A stretch of 64,000 nucleotides of DNA from Batillaria attramentaria. Lineage: Eukaryota; Mollusca; Gastropoda; Batillariidae. Below are positions 35,462 through 47,645 of this stretch, in pieces (position 1 is the first letter of the stretch; every line of letters starts with the position of its first letter). The notes beneath the pieces are model-generated. The model saw only the letters and a list, made by a program, of their open reading frames with translations, did not search any database and was not told the DNA's origin. The position numbers were made by a program, and so were the translations under genes. The DNA is taken from positions 668,501 to 732,500 of the forward strand of contig JACVVK020000147.1 of NCBI GenBank assembly GCA_018292915.2, written 5' to 3'.

Positions 35462-35620
35462 GCCGAACGGTAGAGCGTTGGACTTTTAATGCTCGGGTCG
35501 TGAGTTTGATTCCCGGCGTGGGCCAAATAATTGTTTTGGCCTTTTTCTCGTTGCTCCGTCTGTGTTATACGTGGTGGAAAAGGAAGTTAAACTCCCAAAC
35601 ACCCCCCCCCCACCCCCTCC
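35462..35620 (+). mobile_element. Family A SINE with expanded C tail
   Basis: GGTAGAGCGTTGGACTTTTA, GTGAGTTTGATTCCC, CTTTTTCTCGTTGC and AAACTCCCAAACACCC are present, followed by an expanded C run. Only a weak TCACATC flanking match was found. Confidence 0.8.
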
Positions 35621-35999
35621 CCCGGGCCTCACATCCGTATGCTTACAGGATTTGACATGGTGGACTCGAACTCAAAATCTAACTGTCCACCCAAAACGCG
35701 TGACCACCTCCTCAAGGCGTCTGCACAATCGTCCCTCTGCCTCTTTTGCACACTATCTTGTCCCCAACCCCGCTGACATAGTTTTGCAGCGCCACCAAGC
35801 GATGCGCGAGGCAAACTAGCTCATTATGCGGCGCGGGGCCTGATGGGACAGACACTAGGTGCTGAACTAGCCCCGCCGTTGTTTGGCGGTTTGCACGCCT
35901 TGTTATTCTTTGTACAGTCGTCGGCTATTACTGCAGCTCAAAGGGGGACAACAACAGGGGAATCGCCGGTCGTTGTTATCTCACCTTAGCTGACATTTG

Positions 36000-36310
36000 G
36001 TGACGTATCTGCGGTGTTTTGAGCTTCCGTTTAATGTGTAATTAACCAATTCTGCCCATGAAACGAAGCACGCAGACTGTTCCACATGCATACCCATGCA
36101 GGGCAATAAATGTTTATGCCTTAAACAATTAGATATCGGGTATTGTTTCCGTTTTGGCGGGTTAAACAGGAATAGCGAATGAAAGATAGTTGAGCAAAAT
36201 ATTTAACGGCAATTTGGTCGTCACGTCGCCTCCAGAAATTAAAACATGATTAACGCCAAGTGGCCACCCATGAATCTACGCGGATGAATCACACCCAGGT
36301 TTTAAAACAG
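36000..36310. promoter_or_regulatory. Candidate cis-regulatory block, non-repetitive
   Basis: TTTAATGTGTAATTAACC, CAATAAATGTTTATG, AAACAATTAGATATC and AACATGATTAACG sites cluster in 300 bp with no repeat match in the window. Confidence 0.25.
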
Positions 36311-36951
36311 CATCCATTATATCGTAATGCAGCAGGCGAACATGTTAGCTTTTGAAAAATGCAGAGCCGTACGACAAAAAGCCAGACTGTGTGTACGTGA
36401 TCTTTCGTGAGTCGAGCTATTTGAGATATGCACCCGCATGTCTGTAGATGTCTCTGGAAGGGATTTTTTTTTTTTTTGGGGGGGGGGGGGGGGGCGTACT
36501 GGGCGTTAAAATCTTACACTTTGCCCGTCTGCTCAAAATCGTGACTCTGCATAAATGAGCATATAAATAGACAAATGAGTGATGTTGTCTTTCTTTCTTA
36601 TGTCTGTTTGATGGAAGTCACTGGGCAGAAATGCGATTACGAGTAAATAGGTGAGTGTTGTTTTGTTCCTTTCCATATCATGACACAGACTTGCAACAGT
36701 TTTCAAGTCATAATTTTCTTGTTACAGAGCTCCTAGAATTCTGTGAAAAATCTCACGAAGGAAAATAATTGCTGGTACCCATGTTTGTTTAGCCTAGAAT
36801 ATAAAGTTTGTCCCGTATTGAATAACATCCACATTCACCTGCTTTATTAACTCCATACTGTGTAAAACTGCTCGGTGTTAAAACTGTTTACTTGGCATAA
36901 ATACACGAAAAAAAAGAAAAAAAGAAAGTGGCATGCACATTCATGCTGAAG

Positions 36952-37078
36952 AGGAGGGGGGGGGGGCGAGGGGGGAAATGGAGCGGGGGGTTGGGAGTTT
37001 AACGTCCTTTTCCACCACGGGGACGGGGCAACGAGAAAAAGGCCAGCACAAATATTTGGCCCCAGCGGGGATTGGGAT
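36952..37078 (-). mobile_element. Family A SINE, headless, with G-run tail
   Basis: A 13-bp duplication ATTCATG(C/A)TGAAG with one mismatch lies at 36939-36951 and 37079-37091. The copy ends just outside the tRNA head; the tail has become a long G tract. Confidence 0.82.
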
Positions 37079-37235
37079 ATTCATGATGAAGAAAACTGAA
37101 AGGTGTTAAAACTATTTACATGGCATAACTCCTGAAAAAACGAAAGAGAACGAACAAGCTTTGACTTCAGTCATTCCTAAGGTTTAATTTTTAGCATTAT
37201 GCCCTTCGAGTAGTATGGCAACGGCAAGTTTTTGA

Positions 37236-37376
37236 AATAGACGACTCCACTCGGCAAGCCCGAAGGCCAAAGCCCCGCCCCTTTACTTTGTTACTTTACT
37301 TCGCCATGAACTGGCAAAACACAGTACGTCCATGACGTCAGTTTATGGACAACGGGGCGATTTCAAGATGAAATGT
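37236..37376 (-). mobile_element. MITE-like element, partial inverted copy
   Basis: AATAGACGACTCCACTCGGC is the right end of the family in reverse orientation. It continues through AAGCCCCGCCCCT and CGGGGCGATTTCAAGATGAA, then stops where the ~42-bp tandem array begins. Confidence 0.65.
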
Positions 37377-37384
37377 GAAGCCCT

Positions 37385-37458
37385 ATGTCACGCAAAATCT
37401 CCATGATCTAAAAATACAGTCAACTGACACACACCAAAAAATATCATCAAGACCTAAG

Positions 37459-37523
<65 letters not shown>

Positions 37524-37700
37524 CAACAACAACAACAACAACAAGATCTAAATATAGTCAACCGACACAAAAATTACCAAGATCTAAACTTACAGTCAAC
37601 TGACATCAAAAAATCTCCAAGATCTAGCAGTACGGTCAATGGACACACCAAAAATCACCTAGATCTACATTAACAGTCAAATGACACACCTAAAATTACC
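37385..37700 (+). repeat. Degenerate ~42-bp tandem array with CA/AAC interruption
   Basis: AAGATCTAAAnnTACAGTCAACTGACAC-type units recur at about 37396, 37543, 37578, 37620 and 37662; a CA and CAA microsatellite fills 37461-37545. The array passes into the 50-bp array, which shares CCAAGA(T/G)CTA and the ACGGTCA core. Confidence 0.75.
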
Positions 37701-37748
37701 AAGAGCTATATATATATACGGTCAGCAGCTTCTATTCTTGTGTCCAAA

Positions 37749-37924
37749 GGGGAGCCGGGGTGGCCGAATGGTAGAGCGTTGGACTCTCAATGCTCGGGTC
37801 GTGAGTTCGAATCCCGCCGGCTGGGGCCAAATATTTGTGCTGGCCTTTTTTTCTCGTTGCCCCGTCTTTGATATCACCCTTACGTGGTGGAAAAGGACGT
37901 TAAACTCCCAAACACCCACCCACC
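37749..37924 (+). mobile_element. Family A SINE, full length, best reference copy
   Basis: A 12-bp duplication CTTG(T/C)GTCCAAA with one mismatch lies at 37737-37748 and 37925-37936. The head has an A box (TGGCCGAATGGTAGAGCG), a B box (GAGTTCGAATCCC) and ends AGCCGG/CCGGCT that can still pair like an acceptor stem. Body and CACCC tail are intact. It landed inside the 50-bp tandem array. Confidence 0.93.
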
Positions 37925-37930
37925 CTTGCG

Positions 37931-38130
37931 TCCAAAATTACCAAGAGCTATATATACCGTCAGCAGCTTCTATTCTTGTGTCCAAAATTGCCAAGAGCTA
38001 TATATACGGTCAGCAACTTCTATTCTTGTGTCCAAAATTACCAAGAGCTATATATACCGTCAGCAGCTTCTATTCTTGTGTCCAAAATTACCAAGAGCTA
38101 TATATACCGTCAGCAGCTTCTATTCTTGTG
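37931..38130 (+). repeat. 50-bp tandem array, four units plus an interrupted one
   Basis: Units start TCCAAAATTACCAAGAGCTA at 37931, 37981, 38031 and 38081 and differ at 1-3 positions. A further unit to the left (about 37690-37748) was split by the family A SINE at 37749. Confidence 0.93.
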
Positions 38131-38892
38131 TATCGTGGGACAAGCATAACGTGAACAAGTTCCTCAATCAATCATACCCCTACCAAAAGTCAGACGTCTG
38201 TGTCGGTTGTGCTGTGTACACAGTCTTTGCAAGGATTAGCTTGATTGGTTACACAGTTATCGACGTTAATGCTTGATCAGTCTGTTTATACGCTAGTTTT
38301 CTGCCCACGGCCCCTAACTCGCTGGCCGACGAGTGGTAGGGTAATCTCCCTTTAGAGATAAGTGCGAGATATGAATGTTTGCACATGGCAGACACACGGG
38401 TAAAATTGAGTTGGGCAAACTTGTTGAACAACAGTCTTGGTGTGACAACGTTTGGCCCAAGAATGGGGAGGGGGTGTAGGGGAAGGGGCAGAATGGGTGG
38501 AAAGGAGAAGGGGTGGGGGTGGGGGGGGGGAGAATGGTTGACGAAGTCAGGCGAATACGAATTGTTTCTTGACATTGGCGGAGGGGCACCGTGACACGGG
38601 ATGTCTGCGAAGGTTTTTGACACTTTTACCGGTTGGACTTCACTGGCTAGGTCAGGGGGTGCAGAATGCTACCGTCCTGGAAAAAGGGCCTAGGTGGTAT
38701 TAAATCCATCAGGCTTAGGCCTTTTCTCAAGATGACCAAAGATTGTAAAGCGTTTTTTTTTTTTTATTTTCTTTAAAATATTATCATTTTTTTTTTTTTT
38801 CGTGGGAACCTGGTTTAAAGTTATAGACTGGTGTGGGAATTTCAATGACATGGGTTTTTGATGAGCAAGGCAAAAAAATAAAAAATAAAAAA

Positions 38893-39003
38893 AAATAAAA
38901 AAAAATAGAAAAGGATAGGTATTGGGTGGCGCTGCACCGCGGCGACGCGCTTCCCCCGGGGGAAGCAGCCCAAATTTCCCGAAAGGGACAATAAAGTAGT
39001 TTT
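38893..39003 (+). mobile_element. Family E SINE, 3' part
   Basis: GGGTGGCGCTGCACCGCGGC, CCCCCGGGGGAAGCAGCCC and TTTCCCGAAAGGGACAATAA match the 63299 copy. The head is missing and an A-rich tract lies to the left. Confidence 0.75.
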
Positions 39004-39229
39004 AAAAAAATTTCTTTGACAAATTGAAGATGGCTGCACCCAGTGCGGCAAAATCTGTGTCCTTGAATGTGTTTAGTGTTTCCAGTTATAACATCACAGG
39101 CATCTGCGTCAGGGGCAGGTCAGAGCGGCCTAATATGGTGCAGGCATGAATGCTTGGTCTGTTTATCATCGTCATCGTCGTTGTCGTCACACAAAGTCTC
39201 AGCTCTCATCTTAGAAGGACGTTCGCCAT

Positions 39230-39301
39230 CAGACAGTTTCCGATCTGGAAATTACCCACATACACCGGCAGACACAGACACGTGTACACACACAGACACG
39301 T

Positions 39302-39350
<49 letters not shown>

Positions 39351-39424
39351 GAGAAACAGACAGACAGACAGACAGACACACACAGAGAGACAAACAGACA
39401 GACAGACAAGTCAGACAAACACAG

Positions 39425-39465
<41 letters not shown>

Positions 39466-39467
39466 CA

Positions 39468-39505
<38 letters not shown>

Positions 39506-39592
39506 TTCCGATCTGGATGATTCTAATTGTACACACACACAGACACACACACAAACAGACAAAGACAGTTTCCGATCTGGATGATTCTAATT

Positions 39593-39660
<68 letters not shown>
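39230..39660 (+). repeat. CA/GA/CAGA microsatellite cluster with a repeated spacer motif
   Basis: Mixed CA, GA and CAGA tracts are interrupted by GTTTCCGATCTGG at about 39235, 39505 and 39567; the last two continue ATGATTCTAATTG. A further related copy is at 40219-40250. Confidence 0.85.
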
Positions 39661-39662
<2 letters not shown>

Positions 39663-40714
39663 AAACAGACAGACAGACAGACAGAGAGACTCAGACTCAG
39701 TTATTTTATTGATCGGACATACGTCCATACAATGGAAGTGAGTTGTGTTTATAAATACACCAAGATATATCGAGGGAAAAAAACAGCTAGAGGTTCACAC
39801 ACACACACACACACACACACAGAATCAGCAGCCTACGCGTGACCATAAATGACCAGTTGAACAGACCGTACACATTCAGACGTTACTGGTATACCGTGTT
39901 ACAGAATACAGGCCAAACGCCCGTGTACACTGACAGACGCGCATACAGCACAAGTTGCACGTGAACTACACTACGTAAGCGTACTACTGCGCAGCTTGAA
40001 TGAATGAAATACATATTTTGCCAGGTCGGCAATGGCAGCTGGGGTCGAAGTGTGTAAAATTGACAGCTGCTGAGTACAATAGAAACCCAAGTCAAAACCA
40101 GACAGGTATTTTCGGCGCAAATCATCGTACAAAGGGCAGAAGAATAGAAAATGAACTTGACAGACAGAGAGAGAGAGAGAGAGAGAGTCAGATCTCATCT
40201 CAAGAGGAAGTCCACCATCAGACAGTGTCCGATCTGAACGACTCTAATTGCCTTTCCGCGTCTCCGTGTATTTTTCCTGAACAAGCCCAACAAGCACAAC
40301 CCGCCCATTATCTCAAAATGCTGTTAACTAGATAATACGTTTGTTTCGCACATACTGCCTTCTGTTTTGGGCCGATCGGGGAGGCAAGTATGCGAGCGAG
40401 TAGGAAGTGTGGTTTCTGGTTGCTGGCGTCGCAAGGCAGACAGCCTTAAAGAGGTTGTTTGTGGTGTTTAGGGTCAACTGTGGCTTGTTGAAGGCAACAC
40501 TGTATTAGTGTCACGCAGCGCCACGCAGTCAGCTCAGAATCTGGGGATGTGTTCTGCAGTCCTACATACAGTCGTGCTGCTCTGGGCGTTCACGCGATCA
40601 CGATGGTATCTCACTCCTGTTCTTTGCCAGGGACGCCGTGCTACAATGTGAGTGAGTCAGTAAAAATCCCCCAAATTTGATTACAAAAAAGAGAAGAAAT
40701 TGTGAAAGCCCCAT

Positions 40715-40906
40715 CTTTGGAAATGTTCAGCCCACGTGCCGAAAGTTAAATAGCTGAGCTGACACTTCGCACCACGTGATTGTAATGTGTGTGAGAGAAT
40801 GCGTGTGATTCACGTGAGCGTGCGTGTTGGGTTCAGTTCGCGGCGCTTTGAGCCGATTTATGAAATTGGGTAAAGCGCCTATACAATACTCATTATTATT
40901 ATTATC
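40715..40906 (+). mobile_element. Family F retroposon, 5'-truncated
   Basis: From GGAAATGTTCAGCCCACG to GTAAAGCGCCTATACAATAC plus ATT repeats; about 85-90% identical by eye to 10145-10466. Confidence 0.75.
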
Positions 40907-41235
40907 TTAATTTCGACAATTCTATGCTCACAAATCCTCATGAGCTGTTTTGTTTGTGTCTGACATCAAACCACGCAGACACCTGCACAGTGACAGCATC
41001 TCACTGGCTGGCACTGACTCAACAGAAGGCTTCAAGCGACGAGAAAATCGAGGTCAAACGTTGAGGAGAAAAGCCCCAGTCCGTTTCGCTCGCACAACTT
41101 TTAGACGAAACGGTGTTGCATTCAGAGCATTACTAATCGGATAGATTATTTCGAGCGTACAAAACACAACTGCTCCAAAACACAAGTTGTCTTCTGTGAC
41201 GCCTGGGAATCTTGGAATAGACGCGTTTAACCCAA

Positions 41236-41571
41236 AATGGACGACCCCACACCTGTCAATCAAAAGGGCCAAGCCCACAGAATTCAGCCAGTCGCGTCCC
41301 GCGGCATAATGAGCGCAACACATGGCATGGTCTGGCAAACTTTTTGCCAGAAACTACAACGAGGGAAGCACGTGTAGTTTGATATGACATGGAATGAGAG
41401 GAGGAGTAAGTCCATTGATGTCACCTGAGGGAAAAAATTACGTCAATCTCTTTCATCTTGAAATCACCCGTTTTTCCATGAAATGACGTCATGAACTGTG
41501 TTTTGCCAATACACGGCAGAGTACAGGGGCGGGGCTTTGGCCTCGGGGCTTGCCGAGTGGAGCCGTCTATT
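41236..41571. mobile_element. MITE-like dispersed element, most complete copy
   Basis: The left end AATGGACGACCCCAC and the reverse complement of the right end AATAGACGGCTCCAC are imperfect inverted repeats. The interior includes GCATAATGAGCGCAAC, CATGGCATGGTCTGGCAAAC and ACACGGCAGAGTACAGGGGC. Two further partial copies in the window confirm it is mobile. No coding frame is visible. Confidence 0.65.
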
Positions 41572-41732
41572 AACACCACTGCGAGTTATGAACAAAATGA
41601 CAATGCGCTTGTCGAAGACTGAAACTTTGGTTTTGGCTACTGCTCACTAATTTACCTTGAAAGCAAACACAAGACACATTTTCTTCATCAGTTCAACGTT
41701 AAACATGAAGGAAAAATTATCTTAAAAGTTCG

Positions 41733-41798
<66 letters not shown>

Positions 41799-41901
41799 AA
41801 TCTACATTTCATAACGAAATAACACCGACTCTTGGCAACCTCTGCCAAGAGAAATGAAACGCTTAAATGATACCCTGAAATCAAAGTCACATGAACTATG
41901 A

Positions 41902-42076
41902 GGGTGGGGTGGGTGTTTGGGGGTTTAATGTCCTTTTCCACCACATACGGGTGATATCAAAGACGGGGCAACGATGAAAAAAGCCAGCACAAATATTTGG
42001 CCCCAGCCGGGATACGAACTCACGACCCGAGCATCAGAAGTTCAACGCTCTACCATTCGACCACCCCGTCCCCACA
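41902..42076 (-). mobile_element. Family A SINE, near full length
   Basis: A perfect 14-bp duplication CACATGAACTATGA lies at 41888-41901 and 42077-42090. Both promoter boxes are recognisable on the minus strand. Confidence 0.92.
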
Positions 42077-42519
42077 CACATGAACTATGAATATACTGTC
42101 ACCTGTCAGAGGGTTTCAGCTGGAGTGCAAAGAAAATCACTCCCTATGACATGGGACTTCATAGTCATCGGGCCGTCTATTGCTCAGTTTGGCCAAACCG
42201 CAACAACACGCCTATCGGGGGACAACTCGCAACACAGACCGAGAGAGGGCGCCACTGGCGGAGACGCAATGGCGACCGTCGTGTTTGTGTGTAGTCCCGC
42301 AGTGTTGGGCTTAGCCCCTGTTACCGAGAAAATTGTCGACATTGTTAAAAGGATTCCTCTACACTTTTCCGCTTGCCCTCTCTAGCTGTCTGTATGTGAT
42401 TTTCTCTCTCGTATGCACTCCTCTGTTTCCATCTTCTGTATTCATGCATGTGGTAGTTGGAGGTGTAGTCGCATCCAGGTAAATCAAAAGGACATGTTGA
42501 ATTAAATAATCAATCACAG

Positions 42520-42632
42520 GGGGGTGGGGGGGGGGTGTTTGGGAGTTTTACGTCCTTTTCCACCACGTAAGGGTGATATCAAAGAGGGGGCAACGAGAAA
42601 AAGGCCAGCACAAATATTTGGCCCCAGCCAGG
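42520..42632 (-). mobile_element. Family A SINE, headless, with G-run tail
   Basis: A perfect 14-bp duplication ATAATCAATCACAG lies at 42506-42519 and 42633-42646. The sequence stops right after GGCCCCAGCC, exactly at the tRNA/body junction. Confidence 0.92.
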
Positions 42633-42646
42633 ATAATCAATCACAG

Positions 42647-43609
42647 AAAAGCAGGCATTAATGTTCTTACGGGCTAATCAGCAAGGTGGGCGTTGTTAGT
42701 GAATCCCAGATTGCAGGGGAGGGGGGTAGGGGGGATTCACGGCATAAAGAACCATAGAGAAATACCAGTCGTTTGTTTTGGCAATGGATGAAATTACCAT
42801 GAATCAGACTTTCTGCTTCTCCAGAACAAAGTAAGCTCACCTAAGCTGTATTGAATAAAGTTGATTTAGCTCAGCTGAACTTGAACTGAATCGAATTTAG
42901 CCGAATTAAATTGATCTGCGATACATTGTGGAATCCAGAAAGTAAAACTCTTATATGAAATTTTAACAGCAACAACAACAGCTACACTCCGGTATACGGA
43001 GTTTGGACAAACTTGCAGATGGCCTATGTCTTGGAATCCGGGCATCAGCAGGCACTGAGTTGGAGTTATCCCAAACGTCATCAGACATTTCAATTTGCAC
43101 AGTAACTTGTACTGTCATGCGCTCTCTGTTTTGTGATATCCGGCCCGAGACAGTCTGATGGTTCGTGTCAAATCTAAGTTTGAACGCGTCGGTTGCGTCC
43201 AAGCCCTGAGTATGTATACCTACCCCTCATTCCGTCCCTACATTGCGCAACAGAACCGGTAATCTCATGGCTAACGGCGTTTGCTAGGGTAGTATTGCTT
43301 CTCGCTTCTCAAGGACCTTTCACTTTGACTTTAACTTCCACCTCTGTTTGAAAGGATTTGAAGTTTAGTTGGTAACTGAGTAAGCTCTCGGCCTTGCTGT
43401 GAACGCCAGAGTGAATTGAAGCTGAAATAACACACTCTGCCCATTTCTGGTAAAACAAAGTATCCGACATGGATATCGTATTCGAGATACTTTACTTTGT
43501 TTTGCTTGGAAATCCGATGGAAACCCTGTTGATTTCAACTTAGTTGTTGATATATCACCTGACTAAACAGTTTACCATAGTTACGATGACAACAGACAAA
43601 ATATAGTGA

Positions 43610-43668
<59 letters not shown>

Positions 43669-44139
43669 CACGAACATTTTAACCGCCCAGTATCTCATAT
43701 ACCACACACGTATTCTCATTCACCCACGAGTACTGACTGGAGTCTCAAGCCACAAATTAAATGCCAGATTGTATCCTAGGGGGCGGGGGTGAGAAAATGG
43801 TGATGGTGATGGGGAAGGGGAGGGGGGACGGGGAGGAGGGAGATAGAAAAACAGTAATCGAACCCCAACAGTTTCAAAAGCCAAAGAAAAAGGTCGACGT
43901 ATCGGATAAGAAGAAATTAAGTTTTGGATCAGACGGATGCCGGAATGAAGACTAGGGAAAATAGAGAGACGCGGCGGCCAATAATGGCGGATTCCCTCTG
44001 ACACACTTGATGGATGGAAGGGGAGCAACCGGGGACCCAGGGTTCGCTCCCCTACCTCCAATTAGATGTCCCGATGGTCGCAAGGTGGCGCGGTCTTCAT
44101 TTCGCGCATGCCCGTGAGATTGGATGAGCGGGACGAGAC
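42647..44139. other. Gene-empty stretch
   Basis: One GT run and a G/A-rich patch at 43780-43850; otherwise unique, nothing recognised. Confidence 0.5.
43612..43665 (+). repeat. GT microsatellite
   Basis: About 27 GT units. Other simple dinucleotide runs: CA at 41737-41794 and 57462-57522, GT at 26937-26990, GA at 57812-57845. Confidence 0.95.
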
Positions 44140-44149
44140 TAGAATTAAT

Positions 44150-44335
44150 ATTGTTACCCTCCCTCCCGGGGAAGCAATCCGAATTTCTAAAAAAAAAAAA
44201 AAAAGGTAGATGTGGGTGGGACCTTGGCGACTCGCTTCCCTCGGGGGGAAGCTATTCGAATTTCCCGAAAAGGTTAATAAAGTAAATAAACAAACAAACA
44301 AACAAACAAACAAACAAACAAACAAACAAACAAAC
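44150..44335 (+). mobile_element. Family E SINE, partly duplicated, AAAC tail
   Basis: CTCCCGGGGAAGCAATCCG and, 70 bp on, CTCGGGGGGAAGCTATTCG are two versions of the same 3' block separated by an A run. The element ends TTTCCCGAAAAGGTTAATAA followed by about 12 AAAC units. Confidence 0.65.
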
Positions 44336-44944
44336 CCAGTCATTATCCCGTCGCATATGTGACAGTGGGTTCATTATTCCAATGTAGAATCAATAAGCTC
44401 GATTGTTTTGTTCAGAGACAAAAAAACCCCAACAACATTGTTTTGTTCAGAGACAAAAACTAAGCATTCTCTCCTTCCAATACCCAGGTCGTCCTCTAAA
44501 CAAGCCATGAAATATTCCGCCTGATCTTGTTTCCCTTCTGAACAACACCATATACGTCGTCCGCATTCATTTAGCGTACGCCGGCCGTCCACACACACCG
44601 TCACAAGCCAATCGAATCCTGACAGAGACAGCAGCGTGTCAGCCGGAGATTTGTCAGCCCGGCTAATGGCCACGATCCCTGGCCGCCCGGCTCCCAGATA
44701 AAAACTAATTGATGCGATTTATCGGGCGGCCCAATGATGTCCACCAGATCGGCTCTGGTTGGCGATTGTGCGGGCTGTATCGGGCGATATTAGGACCACT
44801 TTCCCTACCCAGGCCCTTCAACAGCCGAGTCAATACTGAAAGAGCAGGAGCAAGCGGGAAGACAATAGCGGTGTGAGACTCAGTACCTGAGGAGGCTGGG
44901 GATCCTGTATATGAGACATGATTAATGACCCATCCCTGTTGTTC

Positions 44945-45175
44945 AGTTCAGGGGAGCTAGGGGAGCCGGTTGTGGTGGAGCTATGGGTTGTCGTTACCAG
45001 TGCTCGGGTCGTGAGTTCGATCCTCGGCTGGAGAGCCCGCAAAAAACAAAAACAGAAACAAACAAACAAACAAACAAACAAAAAAAAAAAAAGAAAAAAA
45101 AAAAGAAGGAAAAAAAATGTGCTGGACTTTTGCCTCGTTGCCCCGTCTTTTAATTATTATCTTTACGTGGTAAAA
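44945..45175 (+). mobile_element. Family A SINE split by an A/AAAC-rich expansion
   Basis: TGCTCGGGTCGTGAGTTCGATCC (head) is separated from TGTGCTGGACTTTTGCCTCG (body) by about 70 bp of AAAC and A-rich sequence at 45044-45117. The 3' end is poor. Confidence 0.7.
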
Positions 45176-45493
45176 CACAGCAAGTAAAACATCAACCAAC
45201 CAACTAAATCTCGTTCTGAATCCTGCACACTGTCTCGACGTCTGGCATGTGAAGCGAGGACAATAACGATAAAGATAAAGATAACGATGACGATATCGAT
45301 AACAATCCTGTATTCTACAACGGAAGAAGTTATAGGCATGAAATACCATTTTCAGACTTGCCGTTGCAACAGTACCATGAAAACAAAAGGAAATGCAAAA
45401 AGTATTAATAATAATGATGACAGTAATAATAGATGATTTTCATGTCATTAATGATAACAATGAATGGATTAAAGCACGTGTACGTGTAAAAGG

Positions 45494-45598
45494 AGGTTGG
45501 TGGGTGTTCAAGGGTTTGACATCTTTTTGCACCAAAAATGGGTGATATCAACGGCGGGGCAACGAGGAAAAGGCCAGCACAGTTAACTAACCCCAGTG
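45494..45598 (-). mobile_element. Diverged family A SINE, headless
   Basis: On the plus strand GGGTTTGACATC, GGGTGATATCAACGGCGGGG and CAACGAGGAAAAGGCCAGCA mark the family. A weak ACGTGTAA/ACATGTAA flanking match is seen. An A/C-only tract follows. Confidence 0.65.
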
Positions 45599-45708
45599 TT
45601 ATACATGTAAGAAAACCAAACCAAAACAACAGAAACAAACAAAACCAAATTAAAAACCCAAACCCAAACAAAACAAACCCAAACAAAACAAACCCAAACC
45701 AAACCACA

Positions 45709-45739
<31 letters not shown>

Positions 45740-45810
45740 CAAAATCCCTATAATTCAAAACACGATAAAACGAAACAAAACAAAACAAAACAAATCAAGT
45801 AATTTTGCCT

Positions 45811-45860
<50 letters not shown>
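45599..45860 (+). repeat. A/C-only tract and CA microsatellite
   Basis: AAACC and AAAAC units at 45610-45795, CA at 45811-45860, next to the headless SINE at 45494. Confidence 0.9.
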
Positions 45861-45863
<3 letters not shown>

Positions 45864-46637
45864 GGTCCTGGGCTAGACTTACGAGTTACAGCTGTTGTGT
45901 TTCTTCATTAACACGTTGTCACACTGAGTGACAATTATCAACTTGTTGTTGAGTTTCAAATTAAATTTCGTTTCGTTTCGTTCCAGTTTTGTGGCTGCAT
46001 GTCATAATGTTTGCTGCCTGTTGAGGAACCAAGAAATGATAACCATTGAGAGTTAGATAAATATTGTTATTCCCTTCGTCCACAGAATGGGGGTATTTTA
46101 GCCAGAAAACTGAAAGAAAACAGAGCGAACCCAATTTTTTTTTCTTTCTGATACCCACTATTCCCAGCTGAGTTAACGCTGATGCCAGCTTTCACTGGTC
46201 GATGATGATTTACGTGTATGACAAAGTTTGCGAAATTTCCGTACGATTAATTCTGACTTGGTCATGGTGAAATCATCACAGTCTGTCATCAAAAGCCTGA
46301 ATTTGTGAGGAGCGTAAATAGACACCAACAAATTAAGTGTTTCATTGTTCTTTGGTTAATGAGTAACTGTACGCCTTGTGCGTTTAACACCACTGTGCTT
46401 TTTACCCCTGTAGTCTGAAATTGTCTCCCCTGTTCATTGATGACGTAAAGATTGTCACAGACAACACAACAATAATTGATACAACAAAACATCATTAACT
46501 ACGCACATTAACCCATTCTTCATGAGCTAAAAATTTAATCAAATTAATTTTGCAATTAACGCCCACCTGAAACTTTCCTGTACGGCTAAAAACGCACATC
46601 TGGAAGACAGCAATGTCATAGTTGATTTGTCGGTTGT

Positions 46638-46681
46638 TTAGGGCGATCGTTCTTTTTCATCACGTACGGGTGATATCAAAC
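46638..46681 (-). mobile_element. Family A SINE 3' fragment
   Basis: Only TCTTTTTCATCACGTACGGG and TGATATCAAA of the body remain. Confidence 0.5.
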
Positions 46682-46937
46682 TTAAGATTTTCCTTCAATA
46701 CTGTCCTGCCCATGATGCTCTACGACGTCAAACCTGGCCAGAGCGCGCAGACCTACAGGTGCATCTTTGGGGTAGCCGTCATGACCTGGAGAAGACCGTG
46801 GGATTCGCCAAGGCGGGGCTGCAGATCTGACGCAATCAGTCACACCGACCACAGAAGAAGAAGAAACTCAGGATTTCAAGATTCAATTGGCCTAGAAATA
46901 TAGTGAGGGTTCACAAACACCTGATATTAGAGGCATA

Positions 46938-47275
46938 AATAATAATAATAATAATGAGTATTGTATAGGCGCTTTACCCAATTTCATGAATCGGCTCAAA
47001 GCGCCGCGAACTGAACCCAACACGCACGCTCACGTGAATCACACACATTCTCTCACACACTGGACATAAACACATTACAATCACGTGGTGCGAAGGGTCA
47101 GATCAGCTATTTAAGTTTCGGAATTTAGAATTGCATTCATTTTTCCAATTTAGTGGGCTGGACATTTCCAAAGCAGAGGGGAAGGAAGCCGCAGTACCCG
47201 GAGAGAACCCCCGACGATCGGCCCGAATGATCGGTTCCACATACGAGAGGAAAATTTCTTTGCCCCGAGTGGGAT
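46938..47275 (-). mobile_element. Family F retroposon, longest copy
   Basis: Reverse orientation: AAT repeats, GTATTGTATAGGCGCTTTAC, then through GATCGGCCCGAATGATCGG to GAGAGGAAAATTTC. It matches the full 10145 copy. Confidence 0.75.
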
Positions 47276-47389
47276 GAAGTTATGAAGTCGGTGGCAATGT
47301 CCAAGTGGAACATGATTTTGTTTACCAACAACAATGTTAGATTTTGGCAAGTGGCTCCGTTTCACGTCGAATCTTTTCACAATCTCACC

Positions 47390-47645
47390 AATCCATCTTT
47401 CGAAGAAGAGTAGGCTGTGGCCGGTGGCGTGGAAAACAGAATTCCTGTCGTGCTCACCAGAGTGAATATCATGGTGGAGGTTTGCACATAAAGTACCGCT
47501 TAGCAGCAGCAGCAGGCTTTCGCTGCTTCGTCCTCCAGCCCTGCGGCGCTTTGAGCGTCTCAGAAGATACGGACACTGAGCACCGAGAAATGACCATACC
47601 ATACCATACCATACCATACCATACCATACCATACCATACCATGCC
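47390..47645 (+). mobile_element. Family B-like SINE, 5'-truncated, with ATACC tail
   Basis: ATCTTTCGAAGAAGAGTAGG, GGTGGAGGTTTGCACATAAA and GCTGCTTCGTCCTCCAGCC match the minus-strand element at 58972-59365. It ends in about 11 ATACC repeats, which are therefore the element's tail. Confidence 0.72.

Noticed and set aside
46690..46900. Possible LINE or exon fragment (MTWRRPWDSPRR frame)
   Set aside because: Could be the end of a retroelement, but no catalytic or C-terminal signature is convincing.
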